A stretch of 33,339 bases of DNA from Litorivivens sp047622145 (GTDB lineage: Bacteria > Pseudomonadota > Gammaproteobacteria > Pseudomonadales > Spongiibacteraceae). The notes beneath the pieces were generated by a model. That model saw only the letters and a program-made list of their open reading frames with translations, did no database searches and was not told the DNA's origin. Positions 15,318 through 22,674 of the stretch are shown here, piece after piece (within the stretch, counting starts at the first letter, position 1; every line of letters starts with the position of its first letter). The stretch spans positions 1-33,339 of the forward strand of contig JBLHMO010000015.1 in the NCBI GenBank assembly GCA_047622145.1. The letters run 5' to 3'. The position numbers and the translations under genes are program-made.

Positions 15318-15406
15318 GCGGTAGCCTTTTCGTGGTCGCGATAGACGGTGCGAAGTCTGGTGGAAAGTTTGATAATCTGCCTAATCCCCATGTGGTGTGA
15401 GAATTG

Positions 15407-16774
15407 ATGAAGGTAAGTAAGCAGGAATTTGTCCGTCGTCGCAGTAAGCTAATGGCCGCGATGGAACCCAACAGTATTGCCATTGTGCCCGGTGCAAACG
15501 AAAAAATACGCAACCGGGATGCGGAGTATCCTTTTCGTCAGGATAGCGATTTTTATTATCTCTGTGGTTTTGTTGAGCCGGAGGCGGTGTTGGTGCTGCT
15601 GCCGGGGCGTGAACACGGCGAATTCATTATGTTTTGTCGCGAGCGCGACCCTGCAATGGAGCTGTGGAATGGCTATCGTGAGGGGCCGGAGGGTGCCTGC
15701 AGTCATTACGGCGCCGACGACGCTTTTCCCGTTAGTGATATTGACGACATTTTGCCGGGCCTGATCGAAGGCCGTGAGCGCGTCTACTACGCGATGGGTC
15801 GCCACCCGGAATTCGACCAGCATGTGATGCAATGGGTCAATGTCATCCGCTCCATGGCTCGCAGCGGCGCGCAGCCGCCGGGAGAGTTTTTGGATCTCGA
15901 CCATTATCTCCATGATTTGCGTATATACAAAAGCGCGGCTGAGCAGCGGCTGATGAAGCGCGCTGGCGAAATTTCGGCTGGTGCTCATGTGCGTGCTATG
16001 CAGTACTGCCGCCCTGGCCTGCACGAATATCAGCTTGAAGCGGAAATCCTGCACGAATTTGGTCGCAACGGCGCGCGCTTTCCTGCCTATAGCAGCATTG
16101 TCGGCTCCGGTGCCAACGGCTGTATTTTGCACTACGTTGAAAACGCTAGCGCCATTCGCGATGGCGATCTGGTGCTGATCGATGCGGGCTGCGAATTTGA
16201 ATACTACGCCGCCGATATTACCCGCACCTTTCCCGCCAATGGCCGTTTCAGTGACGAACAGCGCGCTCTGTACGATGTGGTACTCAAGTCGCAGTACGCG
16301 GCCATCGACGCGGTACGCCCCGGCAATCACTGGAATCAGCCCCACGACGAAACCGTTCGCGTTATCACTGAGGGGCTGGTCGAGCTGGGTTTGTTGAAGG
16401 GAAAGGTGACCAAGCTGATTGCCGACGAGGCCTATCGTGCTTTTTATATGCATCGCGCTGGCCATTGGCTTGGTCTGGATGTGCACGATGTCGGCGACTA
16501 TAAGGTGGGCGGCGAGTGGCGCCTGCTGGAGCCGGGCATGGTGCTGACGGTGGAGCCGGGTATTTATGTGTCGCCGAACAATGAAAAAGTAGAGCCGCGC
16601 TGGCGCGGTATTGGTATCCGCATTGAAGACGACGTGCTGGTGACTAAAGACGGCAGCGAGGTGCTTACGGCCGGTGTGCCTAAAGACGCCGACGAGATTG
16701 AAGCCTTGATGGCGGCGCCTCCGGTAGGCCAAGCGGTAAGTCAATCGCTAGGGAATGGGGCAGGAACGGCGTGA
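15407..16774 (+). CDS. pepP: Xaa-Pro aminopeptidase (aminopeptidase P II)
   Basis: A cytosolic dimanganese peptidase that removes an N-terminal residue preceding proline. The 455 residues compare with 441 in E. coli. An AMP_N domain (1 to about 140, REDSD-like RQDSDFYYLCGF) precedes the M24 pita-bread domain. Metal ligands are visible in LIDAGCEFEYYAADITRTFP (two Asp), AGHWLGLDVHDVG (His), TVEPGIYV (Glu) and GIGIRIEDD (Glu). The ATG at 15407 is preferred over the TTG three bases earlier. Its TGA overlaps the GTG start of ubiH, so the two are translationally coupled. Confidence 0.94.
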   Translation: MKVSKQEFVRRRSKLMAAMEPNSIAIVPGANEKIRNRDAEYPFRQDSDFYYLCGFVEPEAVLVLLPGREHGEFIMFCRERDPAMELWNGYREGPEGACSHYGADDAFPVSDIDDILPGLIEGRERVYYAMGRHPEFDQHVMQWVNVIRSMARSGAQPPGEFLDLDHYLHDLRIYKSAAEQRLMKRAGEISAGAHVRAMQYCRPGLHEYQLEAEILHEFGRNGARFPAYSSIVGSGANGCILHYVENASAIRDGDLVLIDAGCEFEYYAADITRTFPANGRFSDEQRALYDVVLKSQYAAIDAVRPGNHWNQPHDETVRVITEGLVELGLLKGKVTKLIADEAYRAFYMHRAGHWLGLDVHDVGDYKVGGEWRLLEPGMVLTVEPGIYVSPNNEKVEPRWRGIGIRIEDDVLVTKDGSEVLTAGVPKDADEIEALMAAPPVGQAVSQSLGNGAGTA

Positions 16775-18033
16775 GTGCAAAAACTGCCACTTACGATGTG
16801 GTGATCGCTGGCGGCGGCATGGTCGGCGCCAGTTTAGCACTGGCCCTGAGCCGCTATAGCGAGGGCGCTCTCTCGGTTTTGCTGGTGGAAAGTTTTCCAC
16901 TGCCGACCACCGGCGCGGCGCCAGTGTATCGCCCCAGTTTTGATGCCCGCTCTACCGCGCTGTCCTACGGCAGTCGTCAGATTCTTGACAGTGTTGGTGT
17001 GTGGGCCGCTTTGCACAGGCACCTAACTCCCATTACTTGCATACACGTTTCTGACCGCGGTCATATCGGCAGCGCATTGCTCACTGCACAAGAGCAAGGT
17101 TGGGATGCGCTGGGCTATGTTGTAGAAAACGCTTGGCTGGGCAATGTGTTGTTGAATGCACTTCACGCAGCGCCCGGGGTGGAATGCCGGTCGCCCGCGA
17201 GCGTGACGGCCGTTGAGGAAGGCGGTGATCTGGCGCGACTGCTGCTGAATAATACTCGAACGGAAGATAGAGGCGCTGAAGCGGAGACCATTCTCTGTCG
17301 TTTGCTTGCGGTTGCCGACGGTGCCCAGTCGGGCTTGCGTAGCGCGCTGGGGATTGCCGGTAAAGTGGTGGATTACGCCCAGCACGCGGTGATTGCCAAT
17401 GTGTGTTTTGAAAAGCCTCACGGTGGTATCGCTTACGAGCGCTTTACCGATCAGGGGCCACTGGCCTTGTTGCCGCTTGCTAATAGCGAGCAGGGCGAGT
17501 CGCGTGCCGCCTTGGTTTGGACGCTGTCGTCGGAGGATGCAGCCAGTGTTCTGGCGGTCTCTGACGAAGCATTTTTAGCGCAACTGCAAAAGCGCTTTGG
17601 CTATCGCCAGGGCCGCTTGCTGAGAGTGGGTGAGCGCGCCAGTTTTCCGCTTCAGTTAGTGGAAGCCGAAGAACAAGTGCGCCCCAATATTGTGGTGATG
17701 GGCAATGCCGCCCACTCCCTGCATCCGGTTGCAGGGCAGGGTTTTAATCTGGCCTTGCGCGATGTCGCGCGTTTGGCGCGGCGGCTGGCGCAGACATCGA
17801 CGGCAAATCTAGGCGAGCTGGCTCAGCTAAGGGCCTATTTGAATTCGCAACACAAGGATCAGCGCAGTACCGTGGAGTTGTCCCATCAATTGCCGGCGCT
17901 ATTTGCGCGCAATAATTCACTGTTCAGCTTGGGTCGGAATCTCGGCTTGTTGGCGCTGGATGTACTGCCGTCGGCAAAAAGCCGCTTTGTTGAACAGGCT
18001 GCTGGCTTGGCGCCGGGGAATGCCCGTGGTTGA
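16771..18033 (+). CDS. ubiH: 2-octaprenyl-6-methoxyphenol hydroxylase
   Basis: A FAD-dependent aromatic hydroxylase of ubiquinone synthesis; UbiH hydroxylates C1 of the ring using NAD(P)H and O2, at the cytosolic face of the inner membrane in the Ubi complex. The 420 residues show the dinucleotide fold VVIAGGGMVGASLALAL (10-26), a mid-protein ADGAQSGLR (the family's DG motif) and the FAD ribityl motif GNAAHSLHPVAGQGFNLALRD. The wording of the last motif is UbiH-like. The GTG start overlaps the pepP stop by four bases. The paralogue ubiI follows 50 bases later. Confidence 0.92.
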   Translation: MSAKTATYDVVIAGGGMVGASLALALSRYSEGALSVLLVESFPLPTTGAAPVYRPSFDARSTALSYGSRQILDSVGVWAALHRHLTPITCIHVSDRGHIGSALLTAQEQGWDALGYVVENAWLGNVLLNALHAAPGVECRSPASVTAVEEGGDLARLLLNNTRTEDRGAEAETILCRLLAVADGAQSGLRSALGIAGKVVDYAQHAVIANVCFEKPHGGIAYERFTDQGPLALLPLANSEQGESRAALVWTLSSEDAASVLAVSDEAFLAQLQKRFGYRQGRLLRVGERASFPLQLVEAEEQVRPNIVVMGNAAHSLHPVAGQGFNLALRDVARLARRLAQTSTANLGELAQLRAYLNSQHKDQRSTVELSHQLPALFARNNSLFSLGRNLGLLALDVLPSAKSRFVEQAAGLAPGNARG

Positions 18034-18083
18034 TACGCTTGTTGTACTTGCCGCTACAAGGGCACAAAAAAGGATGCGAATAG

Positions 18084-19301
18084 GTGAGTAAAGCCAAGCA
18101 TTACGATGTGCTGATTGTCGGTGGTGGCCTCGCCGGCTTGGGCATGGCTGCCGGGCTTGCGAATCTCCCTATTCGGGTGGCGCTGTTAGAAGCGGGCTCG
18201 CTGGAGGCAAACTGGCCCGCGCTGGGCGAGGGTGTCGCGGATTATGACCCTCGTGTTAGCGCCATCACGCATGCCTCTCAGCAGTGGCTGGCAAAGCTGG
18301 GTGCATGGGAGAGCATCAGTCAATCCCGGGTCTGCAGCTACACGGATATGCTGGTGTGGGACGCCGAGGGCACAGGTGAAATCCACTTTCAGGCCCAGGA
18401 AGTGAATGCCGATAGCCTCGGGCATATCATCGAAAACCGATTGATTGTTGCGGCACTCGCTGAGCGTGTTGCCGAAGCGGCTAACATCCACTGTTTTGCG
18501 AACAGCCCGGTCGCGCACATGGGTTATGCGGGCGGCGCGGCAAGGCTGCTGCTAGAAAATGGCAAACAGTTGGAGGCGGATTTACTGATTGCCGCTGATG
18601 GCGCCAATTCACGGATCCGACAGTGGGCCGATTTCAAGACCCGCGAGTGGGATTACGGCCAGCAGGCCATCGTTACAACCGTTAAAATGGCGAACAGCCA
18701 CAACTTCACTGCCTGGCAGCGGTTTTTGCCGCAGGGACCTTTGGCCTTTTTGCCGCTGGCGGCGACTGATGCGGCTGACCACTATTGCTCCATTGTTTGG
18801 TCCGCCGATGCCGACTACGCCGCTGAGTTGATGGCGCTGGACGACACCGCTTTTAGCGCGGCACTGGCGCGCGCCTTTGAGTTGCGACTTGGCGCGGTCG
18901 AGGCCGTCAGTCGCCGCTTCAGTTTTCCTTTGCGCCAACGGCATGCGGTGGACTACATCAAGCCGGGCATTGCCTTGATCGGTGACGCCGCCCACAGTAT
19001 TCACCCACTGGCCGGGCAGGGCATCAACCTAGGCTTCAAGGATGCGGCGGCGCTGCAGGACGAAATACGCCGTGCGATTGAACACGGCGGGCCCTTGGGA
19101 AGTGAGGCCATGCTAGGCCGCTATCAGCGCCGCCGCAAAGGCGACAATCTGAGCATGATGGCGGCAATGGATGGTTTCAAACGCTTGTTCGCGCAGCAAG
19201 ACTTGCCGGTGCGCTGGCTGCGCAACACCGGCATGCGTTGGCTCAACGATATCGCTCCACTCAAGCGGCAGTTAATCCGTCGGGCAATGGGTTTGAGCTG
19301 A
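18084..19301 (+). CDS. ubiI: UbiH/UbiF/VisC family FAD-dependent hydroxylase, UbiI type
   Basis: A second ubiquinone-synthesis monooxygenase, 405 residues. It shows DVLIVGGGLAGLGMAAGL (8-25), AADGANSRIRQWADF, and GDAAHSIHPLAGQGINLGFKDA. UbiI hydroxylates ring carbon C5. Assignment to UbiI (VisC) rather than UbiF rests on gene order: ygfB-pepP-ubiH-ubiI is the E. coli and Pseudomonas order. The GTG start at 18084 has AAAAGGATG upstream. A single enzyme can cover more than one ring position in some bacteria, so the exact carbon is not certain. Aerobic ubiquinone synthesis is implied by the pair. Confidence 0.87.
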   Translation: MSKAKHYDVLIVGGGLAGLGMAAGLANLPIRVALLEAGSLEANWPALGEGVADYDPRVSAITHASQQWLAKLGAWESISQSRVCSYTDMLVWDAEGTGEIHFQAQEVNADSLGHIIENRLIVAALAERVAEAANIHCFANSPVAHMGYAGGAARLLLENGKQLEADLLIAADGANSRIRQWADFKTREWDYGQQAIVTTVKMANSHNFTAWQRFLPQGPLAFLPLAATDAADHYCSIVWSADADYAAELMALDDTAFSAALARAFELRLGAVEAVSRRFSFPLRQRHAVDYIKPGIALIGDAAHSIHPLAGQGINLGFKDAAALQDEIRRAIEHGGPLGSEAMLGRYQRRRKGDNLSMMAAMDGFKRLFAQQDLPVRWLRNTGMRWLNDIAPLKRQLIRRAMGLS

Positions 19302-19360
19302 ACAGTCCGCGACGCGGATTGGATTAGCGGTTACGCCTTCGAAGCTTCGTGTGATTTCCA

Positions 19361-19390
19361 TTGTCATTACGAATGATAATGATTATCATT
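19361..19390 (+). promoter_or_regulatory. Fur-box promoter of the iron importer
   Basis: A perfect 9-1-9 palindrome AATGATAATGATTATCATT (19372-19390) matches the Fur consensus GATAATGATAATCATTATC at 16 of 19 positions when aligned at 19375, and contains the 7-1-7 core TGATAAT/ATTATCA. It lies on a good sigma-70 promoter: TTGTCA (19361-19366), 17-bp spacer, TATCAT (19384-19389). Fur bound with iron would cover the spacer and -10. The likely start site is near 19396, some 17 bases before the first gene. Confidence 0.88.
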
Positions 19391-19412
19391 TTTGCCTTTT
19401 CATGATTGAGGG

Positions 19413-20447
19413 ATGTCCATGCGTGTGTTCAAGCTGTTCGCAATGCTGCTGGTAGTCGGAGTGACGGCCTGCGGTGAAGGGCCTGGCACCGGTTCGGACG
19501 ATGGCCTAGTGGTCTATACCGCGCGCAAAGAGCATTTAATCAAACCCTTATTTGACCGATTTACCGCGCAAACGGGCATCCCCATCCGTTATGTGACCGA
19601 TGCAGCAGGGCCACTGCTGGCAAGGCTGGACGCGGAAGGCGCGCGCAGCCGCGCCGATATTCTGATCACGGTGGACGCCGGTAATCTTTGGCAGGCGGCG
19701 CAGGCCGGTGTGTTGCAGCCGATACAGTCGCCGGTGCTAGACGCCAATATACCCGCATCACTGCGCGATGAAGGTAATCGCTGGTTTGGCTTGAGTATTC
19801 GGGCTCGCACCATTGTGTACTCCGCAGAGCGCGTTTCGAACGATGAGCTGAGCACCTACGAGGCACTGGCAGAACCGCGCTGGTCAGGTCGACTGTGTTT
19901 ACGCACCTCAAAAAAGGTCTACAACCAGTCTTTGGTTGCGACCATGATTGTTGCCAATGGTGAAGCGCAGACGGAAGCTATTATCGAGGACTGGGTTGCC
20001 AATCTTGCAGTGTCCCCGTTTTCAAACGACAACAAAGTGGTTGAGGCGATTGCTGCCGGACAGTGCGATGTGGGAGTTGTAAATACCTACTACCTTGCCC
20101 GCATGGTAGTCGATGATCCGCAATTGCCGGTTGCCATGTTCTGGCCAAACCAAAGCGGCGAAGGCGCTGCTGGGCGCGGAGTTCACGTCAATATTTCTGG
20201 CGCGGGAATCACCCGCGCGAGCCAGCATGTCGAGCAAGCGCAACGTTTGCTCGAATGGTTGTCGGGCACTGACGCCCAGCTGCAGCTGGCCTTGTTGAAT
20301 CAGGAGTACCCCGTTAATCCGCTGGTGGGTTTGCCCGAGCCGCTCAAGCGCTGGGGCGAATTTCGCGCTGACGATATTCCGGTCGCCGAAGCGGGCCGCT
20401 TGCAGCCTGCCGCTATTCGGCTAATGGATAGGGCCGGGTATCGTTGA
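19413..20447 (+). CDS. fbpA: Ferric iron ABC transporter substrate-binding lipoprotein
   Basis: A 344-residue periplasmic iron-binding protein of the FbpA/FutA/IdiA group (extracellular solute-binding family 1). The N-terminal signal ends in a lipobox VTAC with Cys20. Hallmarks are LVVYTARKEHLIKPLFDRFTAQTGI, a mid-region RWSGRLCLRTSKKVYNQSLVA, the paired tyrosines in VVNTYYLARM that coordinate Fe(III), and a late SGAGI. It is preceded by a Fur-box promoter and followed after one base by the permease gene, which supports iron as substrate. Symbol by homology to the family; other names (futA, afuA, idiA) are used. Confidence 0.9.
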   Translation: MSMRVFKLFAMLLVVGVTACGEGPGTGSDDGLVVYTARKEHLIKPLFDRFTAQTGIPIRYVTDAAGPLLARLDAEGARSRADILITVDAGNLWQAAQAGVLQPIQSPVLDANIPASLRDEGNRWFGLSIRARTIVYSAERVSNDELSTYEALAEPRWSGRLCLRTSKKVYNQSLVATMIVANGEAQTEAIIEDWVANLAVSPFSNDNKVVEAIAAGQCDVGVVNTYYLARMVVDDPQLPVAMFWPNQSGEGAAGRGVHVNISGAGITRASQHVEQAQRLLEWLSGTDAQLQLALLNQEYPVNPLVGLPEPLKRWGEFRADDIPVAEAGRLQPAAIRLMDRAGYR

Positions 20448-20448
20448 T

Positions 20449-22080
20449 TTGCACATAAACGACGCACTGGTCAGCGCAGGTCGGCGCAGCTTGAAACCGC
20501 TGCTGCGCCTTACCGCCGTCGTCGCTGTGCTGGCGGTGTTGGCGCCGATACTCGTGGTTGTTACCAGCTGGGGTTCGGATCAGACCGAGATTTGGCAACA
20601 CTTGATCGAAACCCAGCTGTCGAGTTTGTTGCGCAATACGTTTGTACTGCTAGTGGGCGTGGGCGTGCTGGTCAGCGCGCTGGGTATCAGTCTGGCCTGG
20701 CTGGTGGTGATGTGCGAATTTCCGGGTCGCGCTCGCTTTGAATGGTTGCTGATGCTACCGATGGCCGTGCCCGCCTATGTGCTGGCATTTGTGGTGCTGG
20801 GCTTATTTGATTTTAGCGGGCCTTTGCAGCAATTCCTCGAGGCTAGATTTGGATGGCAGCTGATCGATGTGCGTCATGAATTTACGGTTATCACGATACT
20901 GGCCTTGGTTTTGTATCCCTATGTGTATTTACTGGCGCGCAGTGCCTTTCTGGCGCAAAGCACCGACACGATTGAAGCCGCGCGCAGTCTCGGTGTCAGC
21001 TCCTGGGGTGCTTTCTTCCATGTGGCACTGCCGATGGCGCGGCCAGCGATTATCGCGGGTGTGTCGCTGGCGCTGATGGAGACGCTGGCTGACTTCGGCA
21101 CCGTTGCCATCTTTAATTACGACACCTTCACCACTGCGATATACAAAGCGTGGTTTGGTTTTTTTAGCTTGCAGGCGGCGGCGCAACTGGCTTCCTTGCT
21201 GCTCTTTTTTGTTGCTTTAACCTTGTTTGGAGAAAAACGGCTGCGCGGCAAGCGTCGTTTTGTTCAAGGCGCAAAGCTCTACCACCATTACCGCACCCCC
21301 TTGCCCCGGACGACAGCGTGGTTGGTAAGTGGATACTGCGCTGTGGTGTTGGCGCTGGCCTTTATTTTGCCGGTCGGCCAAATGCTGGTCTGGGCTTGGG
21401 AGCTCGGAGCGGCGCAATTGGACGAGCGCTTTCTCGGGCTCTTGTGGCACTCGCTGTGGCTGGCATCGCAAGCGGCAATGGTCACCGTAGCGTTGGCGAC
21501 GCTGCTGGCCTTTAGTCGCTGGCGCGCGTCGCAACGACAAAGGGCATTTTTCGATCTCGCGCAATTGGGCTATGCGCTGCCGGGTTCGGTACTGGCGGTC
21601 GGTATCGTCATTTCATTCACGGCTCTGGATACGCATTTTGTCTTTCCGCTGCAATCGTTTTTGGGCTTGGAGCCGCGCTCGCTGCTGGTGGGGACGGTGT
21701 TCGCTCTGCTAGCCGCTTACGCAATACGTTTTTTGGCGGTGGCCAGCGGCTCAATCGACGCGAGCCTGCTGCGTATTCGGCCCTCCATTCCCGACGCCGC
21801 TCGCACGCTCGGTGCTAGGCCTGTGGAGCTGTTGTGGCGGATTTATTTGCCTATGTTGCGCCCCGGTTTACTGACGGCGACGATTTTGGTATTCGTTGAT
21901 GTGATTAAGGAAATGCCTGCAACCTTGCTGCTGCGTCCCTACGGCTGGGATACACTAGCGGTGCGCATCTACGAAATGACCTCCGAAGGTGAGTGGCAGC
22001 GCGCGGCCTTGCCGGCGCTTACGATCGTGCTACTCGGACTGGCGCCGGTGATCATCAGCATCAAACGCACCGTAAGATAG
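20449..22080 (+). CDS. fbpB: Ferric iron ABC transporter permease, two fused domains
   Basis: A 543-residue inner-membrane protein with about twelve hydrophobic segments in two homologous halves. Each half holds an EAA loop that contacts the ATPase: EAARSLGVSSWGAFFHVALP (from E176) and DAARTLGARPVELLWRIYLP (from D449). The fused double-permease form is typical of FbpB/FutB. The TTG start at 20449 is one base after the fbpA stop, so the two are coupled; the alternative starts are inside the first membrane segment. No FbpC ATPase gene follows; the next gene is gcvH. Confidence 0.9.
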   Translation: MHINDALVSAGRRSLKPLLRLTAVVAVLAVLAPILVVVTSWGSDQTEIWQHLIETQLSSLLRNTFVLLVGVGVLVSALGISLAWLVVMCEFPGRARFEWLLMLPMAVPAYVLAFVVLGLFDFSGPLQQFLEARFGWQLIDVRHEFTVITILALVLYPYVYLLARSAFLAQSTDTIEAARSLGVSSWGAFFHVALPMARPAIIAGVSLALMETLADFGTVAIFNYDTFTTAIYKAWFGFFSLQAAAQLASLLLFFVALTLFGEKRLRGKRRFVQGAKLYHHYRTPLPRTTAWLVSGYCAVVLALAFILPVGQMLVWAWELGAAQLDERFLGLLWHSLWLASQAAMVTVALATLLAFSRWRASQRQRAFFDLAQLGYALPGSVLAVGIVISFTALDTHFVFPLQSFLGLEPRSLLVGTVFALLAAYAIRFLAVASGSIDASLLRIRPSIPDAARTLGARPVELLWRIYLPMLRPGLLTATILVFVDVIKEMPATLLLRPYGWDTLAVRIYEMTSEGEWQRAALPALTIVLLGLAPVIISIKRTVR

Positions 22081-22146
22081 TTTTTATTTGCTGGCGGCGG
22101 CGTTAGAATGCGGCCTTTATTTATTGCGGGTTTATAGGGGATCGAC

Positions 22147-22536
22147 ATGAGCAACTCACCGAGCGAGCTGAAGTATGCCAGTAGTCACGAGTGGGCGCGT
22201 CTGGAAGATGACGGCACAGTAACCATTGGCATCACCGATCATGCTCAAAAAGCACTGGGTGATGTGGTCTTTGTCGAGCTGCCGGAAATCGGCAACACCT
22301 ACAGCGCTGGCGAAGAAATAGCTGTTGTCGAATCGGTAAAAGCGGCCTCGGATATTTATGCCCCCTTGGGCGGTGAAGTGATTGCGATCAATGAGGCTCT
22401 GCAGGATTCGCCTGAGATCATTAATGAGTCGCCCTACGATGACGGCTGGTTTTTTAAATTGCAGCCCAGCGAAGTAGGTCAGCTCGAAAACCTCCTGCTA
22501 GACGCGGAAGACTACGACGCCGAGTGCGAAGGCTAG
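22147..22536 (+). CDS. gcvH: Glycine cleavage system H protein
   Basis: The lipoyl carrier of the glycine cleavage complex, shuttling the aminomethyl group from P to T protein and electrons to L protein. The 129 residues equal the E. coli length. The lipoyl lysine is K65 in VVESVKAASDIYAP, with the family entry YASSHEWARLEDDGTVTIGITDHAQKALGDVVFVELPE. The ATG has GGGGAT upstream. No gcvT, gcvP or glycine riboswitch is visible in the window, so the other subunits must be elsewhere. Confidence 0.95.
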   Translation: MSNSPSELKYASSHEWARLEDDGTVTIGITDHAQKALGDVVFVELPEIGNTYSAGEEIAVVESVKAASDIYAPLGGEVIAINEALQDSPEIINESPYDDGWFFKLQPSEVGQLENLLLDAEDYDAECEG

Positions 22537-22603
22537 CCGGCGCTGTTCGCCCGGATTGGATCCGGTTAGACAGGCCCCGCTTAAATTATCCGTCTTGTAA
22601 TGG

Positions 22604-22624
22604 TTGCACGGTGCAAAACCGTGC
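22604..22624. repeat. Overlapping palindromes in the gcvH-DUF3604 gap
   Basis: TTGCAC-G-GTGCAA (22604-22616) is a perfect 6-1-6 palindrome. It overlaps a second hairpin, GCACGGT (22606-22612), loop GCAAA, ACCGTGC (22618-22624). The two structures are mutually exclusive in RNA. There is no T-run, so a terminator is doubtful; operator or alternative RNA hairpins are possible. Confidence 0.4.
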
Positions 22625-22674
22625 AGTCTCATAGCCTCAGTTAAAACAATAATCCCCACAATGCTGAGATTGCT

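Noticed and set aside
15449..16744. 431-codon minus-strand frame opposite pepP
   Set aside because: pepP is certain on the plus strand, and the antisense translation has no recognisable motif.
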